Below are positions 9,422 through 19,100 of a DNA stretch of 64,000 nucleotides, one piece after another. The position numbers and the translations under genes were made by a program. Numbering within the stretch: position 1 is the stretch's first letter; each line of letters opens with the position of its first letter. This stretch comes from Flavobacterium psychraerolatum (GTDB taxonomy: Bacteria > Bacteroidota > Bacteroidia > Flavobacteriales > Flavobacteriaceae): positions 1 to 64,000 of the forward strand of contig NZ_JAOQMX010000019.1 in the NCBI RefSeq assembly GCF_025960985.1, read 5' to 3'. The notes under the pieces were generated by a model that worked only from the letters and a program-made list of their open reading frames with translations, did no database searches and was not told the origin of the DNA.

Positions 9422-10024
9422 ATGCCAACGAAATATATTAAAAAAGGATATCAAAAAACCAAGTACATAATATATAAGGAGACTTTAATTGACTTCAGAG
9501 AACAATTTTGGTCCTTTATTGGATCCTTTGTTGGAATAGGAATTCTTGCATATTTACAATCTCAAACGCTTCCAGATTCGGATGTGTTATTTTTGATAGG
9601 ATCCTTTGGCGCTTCATCTGTTTTGATTTATGGAATTATTCAAAGTCCGCTGGCGCAACCTCGTAATTTAATTGGAGGTCATGTTATCTCTGCAATTGTA
9701 GGAGTTACTGTTGCTAAATTTATACCTGATATTATTTGGTTAACGGCAGCCTTATCAGTTTCACTTTCGATAATATTGATGCAACTTACAAAAACATTAC
9801 ACCCACCAGGTGGAGCTACAGCGTTAATAGCAGTAACTGGATCATCACATATAAAAAGTTTAGGATATTGGTATGTAATTTCTCCTGTATTAAGTGGTGT
9901 ATTAATTTTATTGTTTGTTGCTTTGATCGTAAACAATGTAACGGAGCATAGAAGTTACCCTTCAAACAACAGATTCCACAGGAACTACCACAATTTTCGA
10001 AAAAGAATTAATCAAAAGAAGTAA
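9422..10024 (+). CDS. HPP family membrane protein
   Basis: The protein has 200 residues and about four to five hydrophobic segments between 25 and 175, with the family-defining motif LHPPGGATALI near 126-136. HPP proteins (PF04982) are small inner-membrane proteins; some plant and cyanobacterial members carry nitrite, but the function of most is unproven. The ATG starts 1 nt after the ClC stop codon, so the two are very likely one transcript. The basic, Arg/Asn-rich C-terminus is cytoplasmic by the positive-inside rule. No terminator was recognised downstream. Confidence 0.85.
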   Translation: MPTKYIKKGYQKTKYIIYKETLIDFREQFWSFIGSFVGIGILAYLQSQTLPDSDVLFLIGSFGASSVLIYGIIQSPLAQPRNLIGGHVISAIVGVTVAKFIPDIIWLTAALSVSLSIILMQLTKTLHPPGGATALIAVTGSSHIKSLGYWYVISPVLSGVLILLFVALIVNNVTEHRSYPSNNRFHRNYHNFRKRINQKK

Positions 10025-10098
10025 ACATTGCAATTATGTCTGTTTTTAAAATTTATTAACAAAAGACGATTCGTAAAATGTATTCTAAAATTTAATTT

Positions 10099-10106
10099 TA
10101 CCTTTG
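10099..10106 (+). promoter_or_regulatory. -7 element for the pRiA4b ORF-3-like gene
   Basis: TACCTTTG, a TAnnTTTG match, 22 nt upstream of the ATG at 10129. Confidence 0.55.
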
Positions 10107-10128
10107 ACCTCTCATTAAAACAACGATT

Positions 10129-10668
10129 ATGGTTTACAAATTCAGAGTAATTCTAGATGCAGAAGAAGATATTTTCAGAGACATTGCCATCCTTGATGAT
10201 GATACTTTAGAGGATTTACACAACGCAATTTTCAACTCCTTTGGATTTGATGGTTTGGAAGTTGCTTCGTTTTATACTTGTGACGAAACATGGAATCAAG
10301 AAGATGAGATTGCTCTTTTTGACACGGGAGATGTGCTTGGGGAACAAAAGACGATGAGCGACTACAAACTCTCTGACTTACTAGACGATGAGAATACAAA
10401 AATCATCTATGTATATGATTTTATCAACATGTGGACTTTTTTGGTCGAATTGGCTGCCATTGAAGAACAAGAAGCAGGTACTCATTATCCTGAAGCCTTA
10501 TTCTCACACGGTGAAATGCCTGACGAAGCTATGGAGAAAAATTTTGAAGCTGATAACGCAGATGATTTTGCCAATGACTACGAAGACGGACTAGACGAAG
10601 ATGATCTAGATATGTTTGGTGGTGATGATAGCTTCGAAGACTATGGCTCTGAGGATTTGTGGAATTAG
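10129..10668 (+). CDS. Plasmid pRiA4b ORF-3-like family protein
   Basis: The protein has 179 residues and is very acidic. The N-terminal ~110 residues (VYKFRVILDAEEDIFRDIAI, then FDGLEVASFYTCDETW, then LSDLLDD) fit the pRiA4b ORF-3-like/TnpR-passenger fold (PF07929). The last ~50 residues are almost all Asp/Glu and probably disordered. The family is widespread in chromosomes without transposons; its role is unknown and the plasmid name is historical. No partner gene is visible; it precedes the broken IVP gene. Confidence 0.8.
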   Translation: MVYKFRVILDAEEDIFRDIAILDDDTLEDLHNAIFNSFGFDGLEVASFYTCDETWNQEDEIALFDTGDVLGEQKTMSDYKLSDLLDDENTKIIYVYDFINMWTFLVELAAIEEQEAGTHYPEALFSHGEMPDEAMEKNFEADNADDFANDYEDGLDEDDLDMFGGDDSFEDYGSEDLWN

Positions 10669-10773
10669 TTTTATTAAGTTGCTAAGTTACTAAGAATCTG
10701 AGTTGCTAAGTTTTCACATATTATGTTTCATTTTTTTATAACTTGTAAGTTCAAAACTTATAAATTAATTAAA

Positions 10774-11131
10774 ATGAGCAATTTTAGAAAGCTTTTGGTA
10801 TGGCAAAAAGCCATGTCACTTACAACAAAGATTTATACTAGTACACAAAATTCCCCAAAGAAGAAATATTTGGGTTAACGTCGCAGTTAAGACGATGCAC
10901 TGTTTCAATTCCAAGTAATATCGCTGAAGGTATTGGAAGAGATAGTAACCCCAATTAATTAGATTTATAAATATTTCCATAGGTTCTCTATTTGAGCTAC
11001 AGACACAGCTTGAAATCGCTAAGAACATTTTATATTTAAATACCGAAGAATTTAACAAATTATATGAGGATAGCCGAGAAATAGAAAGAATGCTAATTGC
11101 GTTCCTTAAAAAATTAAAGGAAAACAAATAA
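10774..11131 (+). pseudogene. Broken four-helix-bundle protein (23S rRNA intervening-sequence protein family)
   Basis: Three frames together spell one family member. MSNFRKLLVWQKAMSLTTKIY opens at 10774. FPKEEIFGL and [20 protein letters not shown] follow in a shifted frame from about 10850. SLFELQTQLEIAKNILYLNT runs to ...LKENK and the TAA at 11129-11131. At least two frameshifts and one in-frame stop interrupt it. The family (S23/IVP-like) is encoded in 23S rRNA insertions and free-standing in many Bacteroidetes; function unclear. AT-rich 'cttag' low-complexity sequence flanks both sides (10669-10716 and 11131-11170). Confidence 0.85.
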
Positions 11132-11176
11132 CATCTTAGAAACTTTACGACTTAGTATCTCAGAAACTACAAAAAA

Positions 11177-12235
11177 ATGATCAACTTATTCAACACCCAC
11201 ATCGATACGCTTTCTATTCACAGAGTAGGAAATAAAAGTCGTAACGAAGCATTATTTTTATCAGAACAGCCTTTTAATCTTCAGGATGAAATCGTGCCGT
11301 TGATCAAGGAATTTTTCTTAAAACCTTTTAGAGAGAAAGAAGAAAACTACTATCAGTTTGCTCATGAAGTAGATTTAGATTATAATGACATGTACAAATT
11401 GGCTTGTGAGATTTTTGACAATCCTGCCAACATACATGAGGTTTCAAAAAAAATCACTACACATTTATTTGAACAATCCAATCATCCACATATTAAAAAC
11501 GGTGAGGTTTATGTAACTTATTTGACAAATGTGAATATTGATAATACCCCTGTTGATGCTATCGGGATTTTCAAAAGTGAATTGCAAGCCGACTTTTTGC
11601 AGTTTGAAGAAAAAGATACGCACTTGGAAATGATTTTACAGCACGGTATCAATTTGAATAAATTGGACAAAGGTTGCATTATCTTTAATCATAAAAAAGA
11701 AGAAGGTTTCAAAATTTTAACCGTTGATAGCAATCGTTATGATGCGCGCTACTGGTTGGAGCACTTTTTGAATGTAGACGCTTTTGAAGATGAAAACTTT
11801 ATCACCAAAAAATACTTGAAATTTTGTCAAGGATTTGCTAAAGATGTCGTTTTTCCGGCCGAGGATAAAAAAGAAGAAGTAATGTTTATGAACCGTTCTG
11901 TGAATTATTTTGCGAAAAATGATCAGTTTGATGAAACAAACTTCTTGAACGAAGTAATTGATAACCCCGAATTGATTCCAGAATTTAAGAATTATAAGGT
12001 TGACAAAGGTGAAAAATACAGTATTGAAGATGTTACTAGTTTCCCAATTGCCAATGCAGCAGTAAGTGATGCGCGTAAGTCTATCAAAAACGTAATTAAC
12101 TTGGATACCAATATCCAGATTAAAATGGACTTTATCAACCCCGAAAGTGCAGAGAAATTTGTAGAAAAAGGTTGGGATGAGGAAAAACAAATGTATTACT
12201 ATCTTGTTTACTTCAACAAAGAACAAAAATCATAA
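11177..12235 (+). CDS. Nucleoid-associated protein, NdpA/YejK family
   Basis: The protein has 352 residues. MINLFNTHIDTLSIHRVGNK at the N-terminus and the body match the 37-kDa nucleoid-associated protein family (PF04245, NdpA/YejK). Recognisable segments are GIFKSELQADFLQFEE and the central LNKLDKGCIIFNHKKEEGFK. Family members bind the nucleoid, but their role is poorly defined. It is a single gene with a strong terminator 18 nt downstream. No signal peptide. Confidence 0.85.
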   Translation: MINLFNTHIDTLSIHRVGNKSRNEALFLSEQPFNLQDEIVPLIKEFFLKPFREKEENYYQFAHEVDLDYNDMYKLACEIFDNPANIHEVSKKITTHLFEQSNHPHIKNGEVYVTYLTNVNIDNTPVDAIGIFKSELQADFLQFEEKDTHLEMILQHGINLNKLDKGCIIFNHKKEEGFKILTVDSNRYDARYWLEHFLNVDAFEDENFITKKYLKFCQGFAKDVVFPAEDKKEEVMFMNRSVNYFAKNDQFDETNFLNEVIDNPELIPEFKNYKVDKGEKYSIEDVTSFPIANAAVSDARKSIKNVINLDTNIQIKMDFINPESAEKFVEKGWDEEKQMYYYLVYFNKEQKS

Positions 12236-12252
12236 ACTATTTCATTTAATAC

Positions 12253-12289
12253 AAAAATATCCTTAATCATCTGTGTTAAGGATATTTTT
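12253..12289 (+). terminator. Intrinsic terminator after the NdpA-like gene
   Basis: AAAAATATCCTTAA pairs with TTAAGGATATTTTT across a 9-nt loop and ends in a T tract. Confidence 0.75.
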
Positions 12290-12630
12290 ACAGAATCATT
12301 GTTTTTGTATTAAAAAACAACTACTAAATAAATTTTAAAGTATTTAATCGGTAAAAAACAACGATTTAACGAAAAATTAATTACTTTTACATTTCCAAAA
12401 ATCATACGGAGTTTAATATACGTTTGTTCTTTTTAAGTAGATGCAGGCCTGAAACTTTTCACTATAATTATTTTAACCTTTTAGATTCAAAAACAAAAAT
12501 ACCATCCTAAGAAAAATCGAAACTCCAGTTACCAACGTAATTGGGGTTTTTTTTTTACTTTTACACCTTCAAAAACAATTGCCTCTTACTACCTATTTCT
12601 GGTTATTATTTGACCCTAAAGAAAATAAAA

Positions 12631-14997
12631 ATGAATCATCCTATATTTACTGAAAGTCCATTTAGCACTCATATCTCTTTTCACAAATTAATTGCGTCTT
12701 TAGAAGAAATTGCTTTAACCAATATCGATTACCGTTCCAATTACGCAAAAGCATTATTGGAAGAAGTGGAAAAAGTCCCCGAATTAAAAACCGGAATTGT
12801 AGATTATGAAACAATCAAAAAACATAAGGAGTTAATCAAAAACTTATTATCCGATTTATTTCCTACGGCATTATCCAAGAATGAAATTAAAGCAATTACA
12901 ATTCCCTTTCAGAATTTAACCTTTAATTTTACCGATCGTTTTACTTCTATTTTAAAAAATGCAGGAACATCGTTTGATATGGCAATTCGTAATTATAGTG
13001 ATGACCAACTCTACATCATGAGTTGCATTTTGATTCTCAACAGTCAGTACGGACAAAAATTGGATTACAACAAACCATTATTTTATGATATTCCAGATGC
13101 TAACGGAATTTTGAAACATTACCGTATTTTGTACAATGCCGATTTTATGGAAATCATACCTACTCCACAATCTGTGATATTGAACCAAGAGGACATTGAT
13201 TTATTGATGGATAATTATGATGATATTGCTTTATGGAAAACTAAATTTCCTCCCAGCAGTTGGATTTTAAAAGGTTTCGGAATTATATCTCTATTTGATG
13301 CATCGGTCGAAAGTGCCATCTCTAACCTAAAAACTAGCTTACTGCGATCGGATGTACAAGAAAGTAGCAATGATGATGATATTCAAACCATCTTTAGAAC
13401 CATTTTTAAAATTCCTGATTTAAAACTAGGCTTTGTTTTGTATAACGAAGAAGAAAATAAATTCACAACCCCCCCTTTTAGCAACAATACTGAAAAGAAC
13501 AGCTATATCCTTCTCGAAAAAGAAGAAGAAAAATTATGTGAAAATTCTATCTTTGGATGTGCCTTAAGTGCTTTGATTACCGAAAAAAAACCTTTTATAA
13601 TATCTGATGTTGATCGTTTCACCATCAATAATACTGCCTTCGCAAACCATTTGTCCAAACAAAACATCAAGAGTTGTATACTAGCCCCTGTGATTAATAA
13701 TGATAAATTACTTGGAGTTATTGAACTAATTTCGTCACAACCAAAAATTTTGAATAGCATTAACGCCAACAATCTTGATTTGCTGTTACCATATGTAATT
13801 GAAACAATTGAACGCTATAACATCGATTTACAAAACCAAATCGAAGCCATTATTCAAAGAGAATATACTTCTATACATCCTAGTGTGTATTGGAAATTCA
13901 GAAAAGAAGCCCAGAAATATTTTCAGATTCAAGCCCCAAATAAAGATTACATATTTAAAGCTATTGTCTTCAAAGAGGTCTATCCTCTTTACGGACAAAT
14001 TGATATTAAAAGTTCTTCGAATCATCGAAACGAAACGGTTAAAGAAGATTTAAGAAATCAGATTAATCAATTGATACAAATTTTAGACTATTTGACTACC
14101 AATAGTAAATTGGAATTACTAGAACAGCGTAAATTTGAATTATTTTCTTTTTCGAAAGAATTATTGATCGAATTAAAAGCTGATACGGAACAACAAATTC
14201 AACTGTATATTCAAAAAGAGATTCATCCTATTTTAATAAATTCTAAAAATGATACGAAACTACAAGTATTGATTAACAATTACTTTAATGAATTGGACGA
14301 GAAAACAGAACTCTTTTACCATGCGCGCCGGAAATTTGATGATGCCATGTCTATCATTAATAAAAAAATGGCATCGGTTTTAGACAAAGAACAAATTGAA
14401 GCGCAACAAAATTATCCACACTACTTTGAACGTTTTAAAACAGATGGAGTAGAACACAATTTATACATAGGACAAAGCATCAATCCAAATCTACCATTTG
14501 ATATGATGTATCTCAACAATCTACGTTTATGGCAATTGCAAACTTTATGCAAGATGGAACTCGAACACCACCGATTGAAACCTTTATTGCCTTATGAATT
14601 GGAGGTTACCTCTTTGATTTTGGTCTTTAGTTCTCCATTATCCATTCGTTTTAGGATGGATGAGAAACGTTTTGACGTAGACGGTACTTATAATGCGCGC
14701 TATGAGGTAGTTAAAAAACGAATAGACAAAGCCAATATCAAAGGCACTTTGGAACGCATAACACAAAAAGAAAAAATAACCATCGTGTATTCGCATCAAA
14801 GTGAAGAAACCGAATATTTAAAATACATTCAGTATTTACAATTTAAGAAAATAATTGAACCCGAAATAGAAAAGTTTGATGTAGAAGAATTACAAGGTGT
14901 TTCTGGACTAAAAGCCATACGTATCAAAGTCCTCAATACCGATGTTAATCATAAAACCGATTACACGTACCAAGAATTATTGAATGAATTAAACTAA
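12631..14997 (+). CDS. GAF-domain protein, large cytoplasmic sensor-like
   Basis: The protein has 788 residues from the ATG at 12631, which follows AAAATAAAA. An upstream TTG at 12541 would add 30 residues read from a poly-T leader and is rejected. The N-terminal ~240 residues are helical with no recognised domain. Residues about 250-400 resemble a GAF fold (IFRTIFKIPDLKLGFVLYNE; SCILAPVINNDKLLGVIELI). The C-terminal half is helical. There is no histidine kinase, cyclase or HTH output, no signal peptide and no membrane segment. It converges on, and overlaps by 9 nt, the HD-PycTM gene. GAF domains often bind cyclic nucleotides, but no ligand can be assigned here. Confidence 0.75.
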   Translation: MNHPIFTESPFSTHISFHKLIASLEEIALTNIDYRSNYAKALLEEVEKVPELKTGIVDYETIKKHKELIKNLLSDLFPTALSKNEIKAITIPFQNLTFNFTDRFTSILKNAGTSFDMAIRNYSDDQLYIMSCILILNSQYGQKLDYNKPLFYDIPDANGILKHYRILYNADFMEIIPTPQSVILNQEDIDLLMDNYDDIALWKTKFPPSSWILKGFGIISLFDASVESAISNLKTSLLRSDVQESSNDDDIQTIFRTIFKIPDLKLGFVLYNEEENKFTTPPFSNNTEKNSYILLEKEEEKLCENSIFGCALSALITEKKPFIISDVDRFTINNTAFANHLSKQNIKSCILAPVINNDKLLGVIELISSQPKILNSINANNLDLLLPYVIETIERYNIDLQNQIEAIIQREYTSIHPSVYWKFRKEAQKYFQIQAPNKDYIFKAIVFKEVYPLYGQIDIKSSSNHRNETVKEDLRNQINQLIQILDYLTTNSKLELLEQRKFELFSFSKELLIELKADTEQQIQLYIQKEIHPILINSKNDTKLQVLINNYFNELDEKTELFYHARRKFDDAMSIINKKMASVLDKEQIEAQQNYPHYFERFKTDGVEHNLYIGQSINPNLPFDMMYLNNLRLWQLQTLCKMELEHHRLKPLLPYELEVTSLILVFSSPLSIRFRMDEKRFDVDGTYNARYEVVKKRIDKANIKGTLERITQKEKITIVYSHQSEETEYLKYIQYLQFKKIIEPEIEKFDVEELQGVSGLKAIRIKVLNTDVNHKTDYTYQELLNELN

Positions 14998-16170
14998 AAC
15001 TGAATTAAATGCCAACACAAAAGCAATCACCGAAACAATAATTCCGATCATAAAAATGTTATAAGTAATTCTAAGTAATCTGTATTTTTTTTCGAGTACA
15101 ATTCCCAAAAAGTACAAATCTTTAATCATGGAATTGTATAAATAATTACGGTCTTTCATCAATTCATTCACTGCCCACTGGTATTCATCAAGGGGCATTT
15201 TGTAAAAGTTACCAAAAAAAAGTAAATTAACCTTTTGAGCTTCGATATCTTCACGAGTAAAAGTTCCTGTAGTTACCTTTGGTCTAGTAGACAAAATAGC
15301 AAAAATTATCGATACCACACTAAACATCAACAAGATAAATGTTGGAATTATCAAATGCGCATTGTTAGGACTGTCTAATTTTGGAATAATAGAAGACAAT
15401 GCTATCGAAATAATAATTGCATTTACGGATAGTAAAATATTGGCTTTACTATCTGCAATACCACTCAATCGAGTATGATTGCTCAATGTGATTCGGAAAA
15501 GCGTATCAATACCACGGTCTGGTTTTTCTTTTTTACTTTTTTTCTTTTTTACTTTTTTCACAACCATAGCTTGTTCCTCACCCATTTTCATCTTTTCTTT
15601 AATCATTTTAATATTCTGTTCTTTTATGGGTTGCCAGTATTCTAAGGCATATTTAGAATGATACTGATGTTTATTCTCCATAAAATAAAGATTCTCACGA
15701 GACCATTCTTGATTTGTAAAATCCTTTTGAATAGTAACTTTCCATTCTTCACGTAATTGCTCACAAATTTTATTGTATTCTACACTTCCAAAATGAGCAT
15801 AATCAGCATCTCTGATTATTTTTTCCAAACTATTTTGAGGCTGATAATCATATACCGTTGCTTGGATGAGCATACTTACTTTGGCAATAAAGTCATGAGA
15901 TTGATGCTTGTCCTTCAAAAAACCAGAAGCGATTAAAACACTTGATTCTTCATGATTCTGGCATCCTTTGGTATATCCCGTATCATGAAACCAAGCAGCA
16001 ACCAAAAGCGCTTCTTTGTCCTCTGGGCTTATATTTTCCAGACCAATAATTGCACCAACTCCTGCTACCACGTCCTGAGTATGTCCTAAATTATGGTAGG
16101 TAAATGATTTAGAAAGTTTATCTTTGAGTAATTCTGAGACAAATGCTTCGGCTTGTTGGAGGAGATTCAT
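14989..16170 (-). CDS. HD-domain phosphohydrolase fused to a Pycsar-effector-type (PycTM) membrane domain
   Basis: The protein has 393 residues in two parts. Residues 1-180 form an HD domain: H30 in HNLGHT, H62-D63 in AAWFHDTGY, H73 in QNHEES, and a late Asp in IRDADYAHFG. A Lys-rich linker (about 195-212) leads to a domain (about 215-393) starting DTLFRITLSNHTRLSG and IADSKANILLSVNAIIISIA. It has two N-terminal and one C-terminal membrane helices and resembles the Pycsar effector PycTM (PF18967/DUF5706). HD domains hydrolyse phosphate esters, including cyclic nucleotides. No pyrimidine cyclase gene is adjacent. Flanked by a GAF protein and, divergently, by a large phosphoesterase lipoprotein. 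Confidence 0.8.
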   Translation of the reverse strand: MNLLQQAEAFVSELLKDKLSKSFTYHNLGHTQDVVAGVGAIIGLENISPEDKEALLVAAWFHDTGYTKGCQNHEESSVLIASGFLKDKHQSHDFIAKVSMLIQATVYDYQPQNSLEKIIRDADYAHFGSVEYNKICEQLREEWKVTIQKDFTNQEWSRENLYFMENKHQYHSKYALEYWQPIKEQNIKMIKEKMKMGEEQAMVVKKVKKKKSKKEKPDRGIDTLFRITLSNHTRLSGIADSKANILLSVNAIIISIALSSIIPKLDSPNNAHLIIPTFILLMFSVVSIIFAILSTRPKVTTGTFTREDIEAQKVNLLFFGNFYKMPLDEYQWAVNELMKDRNYLYNSMIKDLYFLGIVLEKKYRLLRITYNIFMIGIIVSVIAFVLAFNSVLV

Positions 16171-16195
16171 AATAAAAAAATTATACGACTAAAAT

Positions 16196-19100
16196 ATGAA
16201 ATTGTTTTTTGAAAAACGGCTGATTCTTATTTTTATATCTGCTCTTTTATGCGCTTGCGCTACAAAAAAAGAACAATATGGTTCTAAGGTAAATAATTCG
16301 AATGGTATAAACGAGAAAGATAGCTCAAAAATTGCCCATACCTTTTATTTAATTGGAGATGCCGGGAATACCAATACAGACATTTCGAACTCTATTCTAT
16401 CACCTCTACAAGAAAAATTGAAGACAGCCGAAAAAAACTCTACTCTACTCTTCTTGGGTGACAATGTGTATCCCAAAGGTATACCGAGTAAGGAATCAAA
16501 CCCCAATTACAAATCGGCCGAACAAAAATTATTCAACCAACTAAAAATCACTAAAGATTTCAAAGGGCAAACCATTTTCATCCCAGGAAACCACGATTGG
16601 TATAGCGGAATTGAAGGTTTAAAAAAGCAAGAAGATTTAGTTCAAGCCTACCTCAAAGACAAAAAAGCTTTCTCCCCCAGAAAAGGTTGTGCCATTGATG
16701 ATGTTAAGATTAATGATGATGTGCTACTGATCACCGTGGATAGTGAATGGTATCTGGAAGACTGGAATAAATCACCAACAATAAATGATGATTGTGACAT
16801 CAAAACTCGTGAAGCTTTTTTTGTTGCGCTAGAAGATCTTTTAAATAAAAATAAAGACAAGACTATTGTATTAGCCATGCACCATCCACTGATGAGCAAC
16901 GGTAGTCATGGCGGACAATTTTCATGGAAGAAGCAAATTTTCCCATTAGAGCAAAAAATCCCATTACCTATTCTTGGATCGTTTCTTAATCTTATTCGAA
17001 AAACATCCGGCGTTAGTCCTCAAGATATCCAAAACAAACAATATTCTACATTTGCCAACAGAATCAAAACCTTACTTCAAGGTCAAGACAATGTTGTAGT
17101 CGTTTCTGGTCATGATCACAACTTACAATATATAGACCATCAAAATATCAAACAAATTGTGAGTGGAGCTGGTTCGAAAGAAGAAGCTGCAAAGACGCTA
17201 TTCCCCAATGACTTTTCATATGGTAAAAAAGGGTATGCGGTTCTTACTATTTATAAAAATGGAAAAACAGCTGTTTCGTTTTACAACCAAAAAAAACTAC
17301 TATTTCAACAGACCATTTTAGAATCCCCCCCTATATTGGTCCCGAAGTTCTCTACTACATTTGCTCCAACTATAGAAGCTTCTGTTTATACCCAAGCAAG
17401 AACACATAAATCTGGGCTCTATAATTTTATTTTTGGAAAACACTATAGACCCTATTATAGTATTCCAATTGAAACAAAAACGGTAAATCTGGATACGCTA
17501 TACGGAGGATTGTGGCCAAAAAGAGCCGGTGGTGGTCATCAATCCAAATCACTACGACTTGTAGATGCAAACGGAAAAGAATATGCCATGCGCGCTTTAA
17601 AGAAAAGTGCATCTCGTTTTTTGCAATCGGTTGCTTTTAAGGATCAATACGTAGAAGAAGCATTTGAAAACACCTATGCCGAAGACTTTTTATTGGACTT
17701 TTATACCAGCTCACATCCTTACACATCACTTGCAGTTGGATATTTGGCCAAAAAAATAGGTGTAAGCCATACAAATCCTAAATTATTTTATGTACCGAAA
17801 CAAAATGCTTTAGAGGAATTTAATACCAATTTTGGTAATGAACTGTATTTTATCGAGGAACATGTTTCAGAAGGTCAAAAAAACCTAGCCAGTTTTGACA
17901 CTCCCGAAGATATTATCAGTACCGAAGAAGTTTTAGAAAAAATCCACAAAGACGAAAAATATCATATTGACGAACAAGCGTATATCAGAGCTAGGTTGTT
18001 TGATATGTTACTTGGTGATTGGGACAGGCATCATGACCAATGGCGTTGGGGAGAATACCATGACGGTGAAAAAATTGTATATAAAGCTATTCCACGTGAT
18101 CGCGATCAAGCCTTTTCCAAATACGATGGTGCCTTGCTATCCATTTTGATGAATATACCAGATTTGCGTCATATGCAAACTTTCAAGAACAAAATAAAAA
18201 ATGTAAAATGGTTTAATAGAGAACCTTATCCATTGGATTTAGCCGTTTTAAAAACAGCTACCGCAGACGATTGGATTGCACAAGCCGAATTTATTCAAGA
18301 TAATTTATCTGACAAAGCCATTGATGAAGCATTTCGTTCTTTGCCAAAAGAAGTTCAAGACAGAACAATTAGTTCATTGGAATCCAAATTAAAAACTCGT
18401 AAAAAGGAACTAGTACACTATGCAATTGCATATGCCAAAACCTTAGAAAAAAGAGTATTGATTGTTGGTACCAATAAGAAAGACCAGTTTATCATCGAGA
18501 GAAAAAGTGGTAATAAGCTGCAAGTAACTGTTAACCGAATTAAAAAAGATGGACCTGAATTACTATACACTAAAATAATTTCTGGTAAAAAAACAAAACA
18601 CCTATGGGTATATGGCTTAGATGATGACGATACCTTTGAAGTAAAAGGAAATGCAAAAACTACGGTCAGAATGATTTTGTTGGGTGGTCTTAATCATGAC
18701 AACTATACTGTTGAAAATGGTACAGGAGTACGTATTATAGATTTTAATTCAAAAAAGAACACATTCGATGTAGCTATTGAAACCAAAAAACAATTAACCG
18801 ATGACTATACGGTCAATAGTTATAACTACAATTTACCCAAATACAATGCTTTTTCGGGTTTACCAACTATCGGTTTTAACCCTGATGATGGAGTAAAATT
18901 GGGGATAATAGCCAATTATACAGTCAATAACTTCAAACAAAATCCATACTCGAGAAAACATATTTTGAAAGCCAATTATTATTTTGCAACAAGTGGTTAT
19001 GAATTGTTATATTCTTTTAAAGCTCCAAAAATCTCAACAAAATGGGATTTCAACCTAGAAACTCGTTTTACTAGTCCAAACTTTGCTATTAACTTTTTTG

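Noticed and set aside
12541-12630. Earlier start for the GAF protein
   Set aside because: The TTG-initiated extension is translated from a poly-T leader; the ATG at 12631 follows a normal A-rich start context.
14989-16170. A complete Pycsar defence operon
   Set aside because: No uridylate or cytidylate cyclase gene lies beside the PycTM-like domain; only the fusion is present.
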